A program made the translations under genes and the position numbers. From NCBI GenBank assembly GCA_017622815.1, contig JAGAQH010000029.1, positions 124,001-188,000 of the forward strand: a stretch of DNA of 64,000 nucleotides, in the 5' to 3' direction. This document shows positions 50,540 to 61,075 of this stretch, in pieces. How positions within the stretch are numbered: position 1 is the first letter of the stretch; each line of letters starts with the position of its first letter. The notes under the pieces were generated by a model that was given only the letters and a program-made list of their open reading frames with translations, searched no databases and was not told the DNA's origin. This DNA comes from Bacteroidaceae bacterium (GTDB lineage Bacteria > Bacteroidota > Bacteroidia > Bacteroidales > Bacteroidaceae).

Positions 50540-51700
50540 TCAACCTAACAGGAAAGTCTTTACTATTCTCTCACACGCCTTACCGTCCCCATAAGGATTT
50601 ACTGCCTTTGACATAGACTCGTATGCCGCTGAATCATCTAACAGAACAGAGACTTCTGTAACTATCCTCTCGTAATCGGTACCTACCAAACGAACCGTAC
50701 CACTTTCCAGTGCCTCGGGCCTTTCTGTCGTATCTCTCATAACTAGAACAGGTTTTCCAAGGCCAGGTGCTTCTTCCTGTATTCCACCAGAGTCAGTCAA
50801 AACTATTGATGACTTCTCCATCAAATACACGAATTCCAGATACTGCAAAGGTTCAATGAAGAACATATTATCCAAGTTGGACAGGTCCTCTCCAAAGACT
50901 GCATGTATAGGTTTGCGGACATTTGGATTAAGATGCATTGGATATACGAAATCTACATCAGGATACTTCCTTGTCAAATCCCGTATGGCTGTACACATAT
51001 TGATAAAGCCTTCACCAAAATTTTCACGGCGGTGACCAGTAATAAGGATTAAACGACGATCAGAATCAACCAATCGTCTTACATCATAGCCGGCTTTATG
51101 TAGTATCGTTTCCTGATTAGAGCGCAACGACCCATCCTCCCTAAGTCTGTTTACGACCATGTGCAATGCATCTATCACCGTATTGCCCGTAACGTAGATC
51201 TCTCCCAAAGCGGCTTCGCGGATAAGGTTCTCCCTTGACAAGGGGGTAGGTGAAAAATTATATGTGGCGATACGACCTGCTATCTGACGGTTCATCTCCT
51301 CTGGCCAAGGACTATATATATTATGTGTGCGCAAGCCCGCCTCAACATGGCCAACAGGTATCTGCTGGTAAAAGGCCGCCAAAGCGGAAGCCGTACTTGT
51401 TGTTGTATCACCATGGACCAGAACAACATCTGGTCTACAACTGGCAAAAACATCCCTCATACCTGTCAGGACACGAGCCGTAACATCTGTCAAATCCTGC
51501 CCCTGTTTCATTATATTGAGGTCATAGTCTGGTTTTATGTCAAAAATGGACAAGACCTGATCCAACATCTCACGATGCTGTCCGGTAACACAGACTACTG
51601 TCCGGAATTCGTTCGGGTATTTTTGGAATTCCTTAACCAAAGGGCACATCTTTATTGCCTCAGGACGCGTTCCAAAAACAAGCATTATCGTCTTCATCAT
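50540..51700 (-). CDS. wecB: UDP-N-acetylglucosamine 2-epimerase (non-hydrolysing)
   Basis: A 386-residue enzyme interconverting UDP-GlcNAc and UDP-ManNAc. Signatures: LVFGTRPEAIKMCPLV, VCVTGQHREMLDQVL, VLVHGDTTTSTASALAAFY, GHVEAGLRT, HRRENFGEGF and DSGGIQEEAPGLGKPVLVMRDTTERPEA. Two ATGs occur in a row; the second may be used. Its product is the substrate of the wecC dehydrogenase. Confidence 0.95.
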   Translation of the reverse strand: MMKTIMLVFGTRPEAIKMCPLVKEFQKYPNEFRTVVCVTGQHREMLDQVLSIFDIKPDYDLNIMKQGQDLTDVTARVLTGMRDVFASCRPDVVLVHGDTTTSTASALAAFYQQIPVGHVEAGLRTHNIYSPWPEEMNRQIAGRIATYNFSPTPLSRENLIREAALGEIYVTGNTVIDALHMVVNRLREDGSLRSNQETILHKAGYDVRRLVDSDRRLILITGHRRENFGEGFINMCTAIRDLTRKYPDVDFVYPMHLNPNVRKPIHAVFGEDLSNLDNMFFIEPLQYLEFVYLMEKSSIVLTDSGGIQEEAPGLGKPVLVMRDTTERPEALESGTVRLVGTDYERIVTEVSVLLDDSAAYESMSKAVNPYGDGKACERIVKTFLLG

Positions 51701-51750
51701 TATCTTTCCTTTTATTAAGCGTACATGTGTGTAATGGGCGGATACAGCAA

Positions 51751-54063
51751 TTAGACCTTATTTCTAATATATCCCCTGAGTTTCTCTTCCCAACCATAAT
51801 GACTATGAACCATCTGGTATCCGGCATTTGCAATAGACATCCTTTCTTGGGGATGAGTCATCAAGCGTATACAAGAGTCTGCTATCGTAGCAGCCTCATC
51901 ACGTATGATACAGTTCTTGTCGTCTTCCAGTTCTGGTATTGCACGCGAAATCAATGTTGTCAGCACGACAGGCAACCCAGACCCCATTGCCACCAACACC
52001 TTGTTCTGAATTCCTGCAGCTACACGCACAGGCGCCACTGCCACAGCAGCATCACATATTGTAGCATGCAAATCATCAACAAAGCCTGTTACGACGATAT
52101 TCTCTGATGCCAGTTCCATTATATGCGGTGGTGGCTGTGCTCCTACGATATAGAACTTTGCCTTAGGGATTCTTTTGAGTATCCTGGGAAATATCTCCTG
52201 CACAAAGGACAATACTGCATCCTGATTCTGTAAAGTACGCATGTTTCCCACAAAAACAATCTTATTTGGGTCGTACTCCTTTTTAATGGATGCTGACACA
52301 TCAACGCCATTTGTGTGTACAACCAAACTGGAATTGTGATTGGAAATGGTACGAAGATACTCTGCATCAGCTTCTGAAACCAGCACATTAACTGGGAAAT
52401 ACATCATGGCATACTGCTCAGCCCTACGAATCAAATGCCTTTCTATTGCATACACATGTCTCAGCAAGCCATTACCCTTACTTTTTGAACTAAGGGAATA
52501 TGTCTTTGACAGGGCATCGGTCATCTCGATAATGGATCGGTCATGCAATTGCAACTCGTCCAAATAAGGCATCATACGCAACAAATGCGCAATATAAATA
52601 TCCGGTTTCTCCTTTTCTATGACAGACTGCAACAGATACTTGTACTTTGCAGAATAATAGTAACCACACTGCATCGCACGTCCTAAGAAAAGATGTATAA
52701 CAGATTGCAATAAACTATTGAAAGGATCACGATGAACGGTATATACCTTATCATAAATACGCTCTGCCTCAAAAAGCTGCGGAGAACCATTGTCTTCAAA
52801 ACTGACTAAAACCAATTCATAACCTTCGCGTTTTAGTTGTCTTGCAATATTATTGATTCTAAGTACATCACCTCCATTCTCAGGTATTGGAAAACGAGGA
52901 GTGAGAATACACACTTTTCTTGCCACAGCAGCATTCTCGCGGAATCTCTCCTTAAAATTTTCCATTAAAGCCATCGTACTCCTATACTGCACTATGCGTC
53001 TGTTCAATATATGCATAAACACAACATACAGAGAAACATCAGCAATAAAAATATAGGAAATTTCCCAAGAACATAATGTCAATAGCAGGTTTATCAATAT
53101 TATTACCAGCACCATCGCCAGCACACACAACAATGTCAAACGTCCATAAATACCTGCAGACATCAATTTATACTGGATGTGACGCTTATCTGCAGCGAAC
53201 AGTCGGTCACCGTGAAACAACCTCTCCAACACTACACGGAAAAGGTCGATAAAAGGAACAAACAATAGAGACATACAGAGAAGCATACGTTCCTGAACAT
53301 CAAAACTGCCATTGTCCTCATCACATATATATTTTATTGAAAGGTATGCCAATGAAAAACCCAACATCATGGAACCGCTATCGCCCATGAAAGTCTTTGT
53401 CCTCTTCTCAATACTTCCAAACATATTGTAATGCAGGAATACCGTCAAAGCCCCCACCATGGCAGAAGCTATGTAGCTATATATCAAATTACCAGAGTCA
53501 AAAAAACAGAATCCAAAGCATATAAGGCATAGAATTACATACATTGAAGCCAATCCGTCTATACCATCTACCATATTGATTGCATTGACCATAACAACCA
53601 CAAAGAAAACCGTCAATACAACACCGACATATCCAGGAATGGCCTCAACCCACATGAAGCCATGTAAATTACTCAAATACAAATCGCACAAAGGCAGAGA
53701 TAATGCTGCCAGTATTTGAATAACAAATCTGAGTGAAGCTGACAATCCAAATAGGTCATCCAGCAGACCTATCAGATAAACCACCATCACACCGCATCCC
53801 AACAACATTGTCCTCGTTTTGATGCTTTGATCCAAATCTTCACCCTCGTTCATCAATACCATAGACAAGGTCATGCCTATCAAGATGCTTGGCACTAATA
53901 CCGAACCGCCCAAACTCAGCACCTTGTCCTTATTCTCGGAGGAAGTTGCCCTAAGAGCATATAATCCTCTATTGTATGCATGTTTTAACACCCATGGCAG
54001 AAGAACCAATGTTGTCAAAGCTGCAGACGAGAAAGCTATAAGAAGATATAAGAAATGAAGCAT
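51751..54063 (-). CDS. Fusion of WecA-like sugar-phosphate transferase and GT4 glycosyltransferase
   Basis: A 770-residue two-domain protein. Residues 1 to about 350 are a multi-pass MraY/WecA-type enzyme: LLDDLFGLSASLRF with the Asp pair, NAINMVDGIDGLASM, FMGDSGSMMLGF and ADKRHIQYKLM; this step loads a sugar phosphate onto undecaprenyl phosphate. After a linker (about 375-390), residues 390-770 are a cytosolic GT4: VCILTPRFPIPENGGDVLRINNIARQL, KIVFVGNMRTLQNQDAVL and PVRVAAGIQNKVLVAMGSGLPVVLT. One chain would start the lipid-linked unit and add its second sugar. No frameshift or start codon separates the parts. Confidence 0.88.
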   Translation of the reverse strand: MLHFLYLLIAFSSAALTTLVLLPWVLKHAYNRGLYALRATSSENKDKVLSLGGSVLVPSILIGMTLSMVLMNEGEDLDQSIKTRTMLLGCGVMVVYLIGLLDDLFGLSASLRFVIQILAALSLPLCDLYLSNLHGFMWVEAIPGYVGVVLTVFFVVVMVNAINMVDGIDGLASMYVILCLICFGFCFFDSGNLIYSYIASAMVGALTVFLHYNMFGSIEKRTKTFMGDSGSMMLGFSLAYLSIKYICDEDNGSFDVQERMLLCMSLLFVPFIDLFRVVLERLFHGDRLFAADKRHIQYKLMSAGIYGRLTLLCVLAMVLVIILINLLLTLCSWEISYIFIADVSLYVVFMHILNRRIVQYRSTMALMENFKERFRENAAVARKVCILTPRFPIPENGGDVLRINNIARQLKREGYELVLVSFEDNGSPQLFEAERIYDKVYTVHRDPFNSLLQSVIHLFLGRAMQCGYYYSAKYKYLLQSVIEKEKPDIYIAHLLRMMPYLDELQLHDRSIIEMTDALSKTYSLSSKSKGNGLLRHVYAIERHLIRRAEQYAMMYFPVNVLVSEADAEYLRTISNHNSSLVVHTNGVDVSASIKKEYDPNKIVFVGNMRTLQNQDAVLSFVQEIFPRILKRIPKAKFYIVGAQPPPHIMELASENIVVTGFVDDLHATICDAAVAVAPVRVAAGIQNKVLVAMGSGLPVVLTTLISRAIPELEDDKNCIIRDEAATIADSCIRLMTHPQERMSIANAGYQMVHSHYGWEEKLRGYIRNKV

Positions 54064-54203
54064 GATGATACAACTCCTCTGTATAACGTGTACTATATAT
54101 TTATATATAATAACGAAGCATCTGCCTTGTTTATTGTCCTAAATATATAGTTTGTTCCATCAATAATACAAAGTACAATATACACGAACGGTAATATAAA
54201 TCC

Positions 54204-54638
54204 TTAGTACCTTCTGAAAGATAACCTGCCCGTTTCCGCACTACGTAGAATCAATGTTTCATCGGACAGGCTCTCTATAGTCATTACTCCATCAAACGGC
54301 ACACCATATTGTCTCAAAGTGTCCATCGGCAAAATTTCATCATGCCCATTACCCTTATATTTAACAGGGTCATATATTAGTATCGAAGTATTCCGGTGCT
54401 GAAAAGACGACAAAAGGTATCCTGAGGACACGGAAAGCTTCTGAAACATCATCATTTGCAATTGGAAACTGTAATATATCTTCATTTCCTTGCCACCAAC
54501 GACTTCCCCTTCCGGAGATACCCATTCGTACATTTGCCATTGTCCGTCCAGACCATCATTGCAATCTACCTTATCACAGGAATATACCAGGTAAAGGACG
54601 AGAAACAATATGAAGGATAATATTGAATTCTTTTTCAT
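54204..54638 (-). CDS. Small lipocalin-like lipoprotein
   Basis: A 144-residue protein with lipoprotein signal (MKKNSILSFILFLVLYLVYSC, Cys at 21). The mature part opens CNDGLDGQWQMYEWVSPEGE and continues as a beta barrel-like domain (IYYSFQLQMMMFQKLS, VMTIESLSDETLILRS), resembling DUF4847/lipocalin-like proteins of Bacteroidales EPS loci. Function unknown. Confidence 0.7.
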   Translation of the reverse strand: MKKNSILSFILFLVLYLVYSCDKVDCNDGLDGQWQMYEWVSPEGEVVGGKEMKIYYSFQLQMMMFQKLSVSSGYLLSSFQHRNTSILIYDPVKYKGNGHDEILPMDTLRQYGVPFDGVMTIESLSDETLILRSAETGRLSFRRY

Positions 54639-54712
54639 GGTTCTTGATTTCAATCCTATTTATAACAAGCATGCATAGCTCCAAATCTACAGCCTTGCCC
54701 CGCAACAGCCAA

Positions 54713-56218
54713 CTACCATTGGGTCCTATTTATCCATCCTCCAAAACGGACTGTCAACATGGCTCCGTTCGAGTTACCCAACAAATTTCCATCATTATGT
54801 CCGTAAGATGCGGCAAAGGACAAACCGTGGCACCATTTGGGACTATATGTGGTTTCCAACAAAATATAATTGGCAGAACGTGGTTCATCAACAGGATTCA
54901 TATATGTTCCCAGGCTAAGCTGATGCGTATACATCATCCTCCACGACCATTCTTCAGAGGGGTTGCCCATAAGGCCTATATGATGGACACGTACACGATT
55001 GTGCCATGGGGACAAATTCCCGGCATGACCAAAATAGTTATTGTAGACAGGAGAAAGCAACAATGGATTACCCATGACAAATCCTCCCATCTGCCATGAA
55101 CCATATATATGATTATTGTAATACTCGTCCCTCGCACTTATCTGCTGTGGATTCTCCTCTGTCTTATCATGATATATCGGTCCGGACTGATGCATAGTGG
55201 TATTGTATTCGTACACCATTGTGGAGAGCAATGGATTCTGAGGGAGTTTAACCTCCAAACCTAAAAGCATATCCTTCCAGCCATATTGGAAAAACATTTG
55301 GCTATGGTCCTCAAACATATGTTCCATATAAATCCCTATGTTCCAATCCCTCTTAAGCCAGTCAAGACGCAAATGCCATGAACCGACGTGATTTCCGGCC
55401 GCATTGGCATAATTCTCATCGTTTACATCTCCGCCTCCCGGCAAAAAAGCAGTCCAAAGGTTGCCTCCCAGATTTATACCTTGTGCTAACGCGCCACCTC
55501 CATATTGATTTAGGTTCCATCCAGTACCTCCGAATTGGCATGCCATTTCCAAACCTCCAGTTACCTCTAAAGGAAACAGTTCCCTATTACCAAGCCTAAT
55601 GAACAAAGCCTTTGAATGGAACATACTGCCCTTTGTATATATGTTATCCGTCCCCGCATTAAACTTTTTTTGCCACTTTGCATCAGTATACCAACCATAT
55701 GCCATGTGAGCCTTAAATGAAAAAATGCCTCTTGTACCAGGTATCGCCCAAAAATTTGGCATTTCTAAACGAATCTGCGGTATAGGGCGCGCATTCACAC
55801 CAAGGGTCATTCCACCTGTTGACAAGTAAGGGTTCTTAAGTTCGGAGAGACGTTCCTTCTGACCAAGACTTAATCGCAACATTTTCCATTCAATGTCTGC
55901 ATACGCCTGTTGGATACAGAAATAACCGTTTTCACTGTTTATCGGCGAAGCTAAATCCACACCATAGCCCATACGCCAGAACCAAAGGGAATCTGTTTCA
56001 ACCGTACGCCACATCGCTACACGGGCCAAGCCACTGAAATTTTCTGTTGTACCAAGTCCATAGCGATTATTCGTAAACCAAAAAGGTGCATTGTCTCCAT
56101 CACCTGCTGTACCCTGTACAGAAAATGAATACTGGACATTCTCTCCCAAACGTGAAATCTGAGCCCAAGTATTTATTACTGCACATAATAACGCACATAT
56201 TGAAATTAGACTTCTCAT
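54713..56218 (-). CDS. Wzi-like capsule-assembly outer-membrane protein
   Basis: A 501-residue protein with signal peptide MRSLISICALLCAVINTWA and a long series of amphipathic strands (YSFSVQGTAGDGDNAPFWFTNNRYGLG, RLSLGQKERLSELKNPYLSTGGMTLG, SWHLRLDWLKRDWNIGIYMEH) ending in GGWINRTQW. It fits the capsule-assembly Wzi family, which anchors polysaccharide at the outer surface. It begins 14 bases downstream of the PorZ-like gene. Confidence 0.75.
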   Translation of the reverse strand: MRSLISICALLCAVINTWAQISRLGENVQYSFSVQGTAGDGDNAPFWFTNNRYGLGTTENFSGLARVAMWRTVETDSLWFWRMGYGVDLASPINSENGYFCIQQAYADIEWKMLRLSLGQKERLSELKNPYLSTGGMTLGVNARPIPQIRLEMPNFWAIPGTRGIFSFKAHMAYGWYTDAKWQKKFNAGTDNIYTKGSMFHSKALFIRLGNRELFPLEVTGGLEMACQFGGTGWNLNQYGGGALAQGINLGGNLWTAFLPGGGDVNDENYANAAGNHVGSWHLRLDWLKRDWNIGIYMEHMFEDHSQMFFQYGWKDMLLGLEVKLPQNPLLSTMVYEYNTTMHQSGPIYHDKTEENPQQISARDEYYNNHIYGSWQMGGFVMGNPLLLSPVYNNYFGHAGNLSPWHNRVRVHHIGLMGNPSEEWSWRMMYTHQLSLGTYMNPVDEPRSANYILLETTYSPKWCHGLSFAASYGHNDGNLLGNSNGAMLTVRFGGWINRTQW

Positions 56219-56232
56219 CCCCCAAAACACTT

Positions 56233-58593
56233 TTATTTAAGAACAACGACACGGGCAACAATGGTTTGTTTCGCATCCTTCGTGTTGCACACTACATGGT
56301 AGACACCGCTTGCAACACGTTTGCCATCAATGTTACAACAATTCCAGCGTACACTTCCTCCGATACTTTTTGTTCCCCAAACAACCTGTCCTGAAGAACT
56401 CACAACTTTCACCTCTGCACCATCCGTGAGTCCCTCGATGGTTACAACAGCATTGGTATTAGGCCTTACAGGGTTTGGATAGACCTTAACATTGTCCTTC
56501 AAAAGTGTTGTCTCCGCTTCAACAACCTCCTCGCCATAACTACATAATCCCAAATCCGTCCCAAACATAACAAGTCCAGATTGGGGATGTACAGCAATAC
56601 TTTGTATATTGTCTGACAATAAAGGTGAGTTCTCCTTTGTATAATGGTATATAGTCTCCTGTCCGTCATGGGATACAAGATAAACACCATCTCCACGGGT
56701 TCCAATCCACTTACGATTAGAGGGGTCAACGGCAATGCATGTAACATGCACACCAACCAACAGATAATCGGCAAAGCCACTTCCGTCATTGCGGTTACGT
56801 TTAATCTGGTGGAAATGAAAGTCTGGCTCAAACCAGTCCTGTGGACGAGTAATCACAAAGAGTCCCTCATTGGTTCCACACCATATTTGATTATCCCTAT
56901 CCTCTGCCATGCAGTAAAATTGGGTTGGCATAACCGTGGTTCCATCCTGATTAGTTATTGTCTGTCGCAGGAGATGTCGGTCATCATCCTGTAAATTCAG
57001 CGTTCCTCCTGTATCAAAACCAAAAAAGCCACGTTTACCTCCTTCATATGTAACCATAAAATTGATATCGTGAGAACTAAACAGATACTGGAAAACATTC
57101 TCCGACTCGACAATTTCAGGGTAGTACAATGACATCCACTTGCCATTGGGCCGCATAATGCGCACGATGGTATCTGTCTGCTGGTTTGCCATCCACAAAT
57201 TGCCCTTGTCGTCATACTGCAGTGCGGTACACGTACAGTAATTCCAGGGGGACGCTGTGTTTACATCGATACATTGAAGAGGAGAATTTTCGTAATTGTA
57301 CAAACCTACAAACGTTACTGCACCATCCTCATCCAAACGATATTCATGCAAACCATTACGATAGACGGCACCATAAAAATGATTGACATCTGTGGGGTCT
57401 TGAACCAAATCCACTGCATTGTAATGAGAGAGATTGGGGTATTCCTTCTTTGGAGTCGTTTCGTCAAACAGCGTCCAGTGTGGTTGCATGCCATTGTCCT
57501 CCATATACATAAATGTTACAGGATAATAGGATGCCATCTGAGTGTTTATTCCTCCAGCAACAAGCAAACGACTCCCCTCATATCTTATATGGTAGAACAG
57601 ATCCCTGCTCGGAGAATTTATGCTGATTACCTGAGAGGGATTTATAAAATGATTATCATACAAATCATAACTCCTTACACCTTGGATTCCTTCTGCCACA
57701 TAGTACTTACCATCAATACATGTGATATCATGTATCGGAAAATCAAGACTAAACTGGATATTATTCCATCTACTCGTATACTCTCCCTTATATATATATA
57801 TACGTGTGGACATGCCAAACATCAACATGTCATCAGTCGAGGTCATATATGGAATTCTGTTGGGGAGGATATTTAGAAACCTACCGCTTAATTCTATTTC
57901 GTCAATCCCCAGTTCTTTACGTCCGAACAAATGAGAATCATATACGGCTAATTCCAAATATACCTGACTGCTAATTGGAGCATCCCAAACAGACTTGTCG
58001 TGCAAGTTACTTGAAACTGGTGTTTTATAGAGCCCCTTATCTGTGGCAATATATAAGAATTCACCCACTTCTGCCATAGAATAGACCTTCATTCCTGTTG
58101 TCTGATATGTTTCTGCAATTACCGCATTCTCCATATCTAACTCTATTATAGACTTATCCGTACATATGTAGACATCGTTGGCAGAGTGGCACAAGCCATT
58201 GACCATACCACCAAGGATAGAGTGCTCCTTCAAAGCAGAAACATTTACCACAGCATCCTCTGCATCCAGCATATCTATGTTACCTGTACTGTAAATCACC
58301 AGTAACCTTCCTGTTGCTTCATTGTATGAGATGCGTGCTATTTCCTTGTCATTAAGTTCATTCAAGCAATCATACGTCTTCACGCTGCCGTCCTCAACAT
58401 CGTAACGCACAAGATTACCTGTATTGGAATCTTTTGTCCCGCTTCCCTTCATAACGCAATACAGATAATTACCTGCAGCCTCAACCTGCATCGCCTCTGT
58501 ATAAGCAGGGTACACCTGCCACTTCTCGTTTTGAGAATACGAGAAGTGGCAGGCGCAAATAAAAGATATAATGAATAATAATATGCGACGCAT
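56233..58593 (-). CDS. PorZ-like two-propeller protein with type IX C-terminal domain
   Basis: A 786-residue secreted protein (signal peptide MRRILLFIISFICACHFSYS). Two beta-propellers of the two-component-regulator type fill residues 25-690 (GNLWMANQQTDTIVRIM, NQIWCGTNEGLFVITRP, RKWIGTRGDGVYLVS). The C-terminal 80 residues are a type IX sorting-like domain (VKVYPNPVRPNTNAVVTIEG, VASGVYHVV). The layout matches PorZ, part of the cell-surface complex that attaches type IX substrates to anionic LPS. The start lies one base past the Wzc-like kinase stop, so the two are tightly coupled. Confidence 0.82.
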   Translation of the reverse strand: MRRILLFIISFICACHFSYSQNEKWQVYPAYTEAMQVEAAGNYLYCVMKGSGTKDSNTGNLVRYDVEDGSVKTYDCLNELNDKEIARISYNEATGRLLVIYSTGNIDMLDAEDAVVNVSALKEHSILGGMVNGLCHSANDVYICTDKSIIELDMENAVIAETYQTTGMKVYSMAEVGEFLYIATDKGLYKTPVSSNLHDKSVWDAPISSQVYLELAVYDSHLFGRKELGIDEIELSGRFLNILPNRIPYMTSTDDMLMFGMSTRIYIYKGEYTSRWNNIQFSLDFPIHDITCIDGKYYVAEGIQGVRSYDLYDNHFINPSQVISINSPSRDLFYHIRYEGSRLLVAGGINTQMASYYPVTFMYMEDNGMQPHWTLFDETTPKKEYPNLSHYNAVDLVQDPTDVNHFYGAVYRNGLHEYRLDEDGAVTFVGLYNYENSPLQCIDVNTASPWNYCTCTALQYDDKGNLWMANQQTDTIVRIMRPNGKWMSLYYPEIVESENVFQYLFSSHDINFMVTYEGGKRGFFGFDTGGTLNLQDDDRHLLRQTITNQDGTTVMPTQFYCMAEDRDNQIWCGTNEGLFVITRPQDWFEPDFHFHQIKRNRNDGSGFADYLLVGVHVTCIAVDPSNRKWIGTRGDGVYLVSHDGQETIYHYTKENSPLLSDNIQSIAVHPQSGLVMFGTDLGLCSYGEEVVEAETTLLKDNVKVYPNPVRPNTNAVVTIEGLTDGAEVKVVSSSGQVVWGTKSIGGSVRWNCCNIDGKRVASGVYHVVCNTKDAKQTIVARVVVLK

Positions 58594-58594
58594 A

Positions 58595-61075
58595 CTATTT
58601 CTCCGTGTAAGAAGAGCCCTTGTCTCCACTACCATAATGTCCATACATTCCATAATGACCGTATCTGCCATACTTTCCATGGCCATAATAATAACCATAT
58701 TTACGCTTAGTCATGTCTATAGAATTAAGCACTATACTACACTTCGGCAACTTATTATCGGTTACTATCTGGTTAATCAATGTGAAGTTGGACTTGGGAC
58801 TATAATCAGCCCTTGCCACAAGCAATGTTGCACTTGCACATTGTCCTATCGTCAATGTATCTGAAACTAATCCTATTGGGGGAGTATCCAATATTATATA
58901 GTCATATTTGGTTGACAGATACTCAATACCGCTGTTAAGCAAAGAACTACTCAACAACTCAGATGGATTAGGCGGTATTATTCCTGCTGGCAACACATAC
59001 ATATTCTTGTTCACTCCGGAAGGCGTTATCTGTTCTTCCAACAAATGGAAATCTGGCTCTTCCGAATTCAAGAAGTTCACTATACCTCTCTTGTCGGCTT
59101 TAAGACCAAACAGATTCACCAATCTTGGCTTGCGGATATCCAGTCCGATAATCAGGACCTTCTTGTTAAGCAAAGCCAACGACATTGCCAGGTTTGTGGC
59201 GACAAATGTCTTTCCCTCTCCAGGAATGCATGACGTTACCATTATGACCTTCTCTGATGGCTTCAAAACAAAATTCATATTTGTTCTTAGACCACGGAAT
59301 GCCTCTTCTATCATATCATTTCTATTCTCCCGCACTGCAATGGGGGATGCCGCGTCACCTACAGTAGCGCATTTGGGTATATCTGCCAAAATGGGAAGTT
59401 TTGTCAGTTGCTCAACATCCTCTCTTCCTCCAATTTTGAAACGCAACAGACTCAGGCATATCAATATGCCTATTGGCATACAACATCCAAGCACCAAAGC
59501 TGCCAGCAGGACAATCTTGCTCTTGGGACTGACCTTTCCCGATATTATGGGTTCATCGATAACCCTCGCCTTTGACGCCGTGCTATACAGCTGTATATAA
59601 TTTTCCTCACGCTTCTGCAACAATGTCAAATACAGGTCGGACTTAAGGTTTCTCTGGCGGTCTATGTTGGTAAGCACTCGTTCCTGGGTCGGAGTCTGCG
59701 CTATTCTGTTTGAATATAACTTATATTGTTCGTCAATACTCTTTCTCTGGGTCTCCATGTTTTCATATATGTTACCCATATTAGTACGTATAGACGGCCA
59801 CATATCCGAAATCTGCCTTGAAATCTGAAGAACCATAGGATTTTCTTCGCTGCTTCCCTTCAAGAATCGGTTACGTTTAAGCACCAGTTCATTATATTCC
59901 GTAATCATCTTTACCAAAGAAGCATTGCTCAGTCCCAGGTTGGCCGGAATAATCTGATGATAGTTTTGAGGAGAGTCCATGTATTCTATCAACGATTTGA
60001 CCAATGCCAGCTGAGTCTGCATCTCTACCCTTTCCTTCTGATAATTCGTATAATTGGTCAGTGCCGAGGTAGCATCGTTAGAAAGATTTATCAGTTCATT
60101 GTCTTTCTTGTATGCCTCCATTCCGTCTTCCGTCTCATCCAGTTCTGCCCTGATCTTGGCCAAACGCTCGTCTATGAACTCCTCTGTCCTTAACGCAACC
60201 TCGTTCTTATCCTCATTTGCATCTTCATTATAGCATTTCACCAATTCACGCAAATAATCCAGTGCTCTGGCCTTCTTTGTATCCAGTATTCCGACATTGG
60301 CCACTGTGGTTGTTTTTGACGTCGGGGCGGCACTTAGTCTTTTTGCGTAAGAACGCGCCATGTCCTTAAGAGGATATATCGTAATCTTCAACTTACCGAA
60401 ATGTTCCTGTTCCGCATCTTCCGTATCTACTTCCTGCAAAGACATAGTCTGTGCCTCATAAATCGGATTACGCTGGAACAGCAAAGTTCCGTACTTTGTA
60501 TCTATCGTTGTAGGGAATTCCTTCAGGGAAGTACTATAAGTTACCTTTTTGGAGTCCTCTTCATCAAAAAACATTTCCAGCTGATACCCTGACGGAGAAC
60601 CGACAAGTTCCATATATAACGGTCTTGACAACTGCTCCAAGCGGGTCTCGTCCAGGTCCACCAAGACCGGGCTGTTCTTATACAAATCACGATCGATCAC
60701 ACGACCTTCCTGAAAATAAGAAACATATAGCTTCAGGTGTCTGACCACTCGTTTCGCAACCGCTACGCTGCGTATGATTTCAAGTTCGTTGTCAAAACCA
60801 TTGGAGTTGGACATCAAACCCATCTCGTCCAAAGCCATCATTCCAGAAAAGCCTCTGTTTTTTTGCTCTGCATCCTTCACCAGCACCTTCATTGATGCTG
60901 AATACACTGGTTCCTTGTATCTCAAATACACAAAGGCAGCCATCAAACACAGCAAGGCGGAAAGCACCACCCAATACCAATTCAGGCAGAACAAAGTCCA
61001 GATGTTTTGCAAACTGAAGACACTCTGTTTCTCTTCCTCTTCAACCAGGAAATCCCTTTCTCTATTTTCCAACAT
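58595..61075 (-). CDS. Wzc-like bacterial tyrosine kinase and chain-length protein
   Basis: An 826-residue inner-membrane protein. TM1 at about residues 33-51 (WYWVVLSALLCLMAAFVYL), Wzz periplasmic domain, coiled coil (about 270-420), TM2 near 520 (IVLLAALVLGCCMPIGILICLSLL), then a BY-kinase: Walker A CIPGEGKTFVATNLA, Walker A' VLIIGLDIRKPRL, Walker B YDYIILDTPP. The C-terminal 40 residues hold about 12 tyrosines in Gly/His context (KYGYYYGHGKYGRYGHYG), the autophosphorylation cluster. It controls polymer length and export by phosphorylation cycles. First gene of the - arm. Confidence 0.94.
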   Translation of the reverse strand: MLENRERDFLVEEEEKQSVFSLQNIWTLFCLNWYWVVLSALLCLMAAFVYLRYKEPVYSASMKVLVKDAEQKNRGFSGMMALDEMGLMSNSNGFDNELEIIRSVAVAKRVVRHLKLYVSYFQEGRVIDRDLYKNSPVLVDLDETRLEQLSRPLYMELVGSPSGYQLEMFFDEEDSKKVTYSTSLKEFPTTIDTKYGTLLFQRNPIYEAQTMSLQEVDTEDAEQEHFGKLKITIYPLKDMARSYAKRLSAAPTSKTTTVANVGILDTKKARALDYLRELVKCYNEDANEDKNEVALRTEEFIDERLAKIRAELDETEDGMEAYKKDNELINLSNDATSALTNYTNYQKERVEMQTQLALVKSLIEYMDSPQNYHQIIPANLGLSNASLVKMITEYNELVLKRNRFLKGSSEENPMVLQISRQISDMWPSIRTNMGNIYENMETQRKSIDEQYKLYSNRIAQTPTQERVLTNIDRQRNLKSDLYLTLLQKREENYIQLYSTASKARVIDEPIISGKVSPKSKIVLLAALVLGCCMPIGILICLSLLRFKIGGREDVEQLTKLPILADIPKCATVGDAASPIAVRENRNDMIEEAFRGLRTNMNFVLKPSEKVIMVTSCIPGEGKTFVATNLAMSLALLNKKVLIIGLDIRKPRLVNLFGLKADKRGIVNFLNSEEPDFHLLEEQITPSGVNKNMYVLPAGIIPPNPSELLSSSLLNSGIEYLSTKYDYIILDTPPIGLVSDTLTIGQCASATLLVARADYSPKSNFTLINQIVTDNKLPKCSIVLNSIDMTKRKYGYYYGHGKYGRYGHYGMYGHYGSGDKGSSYTEK

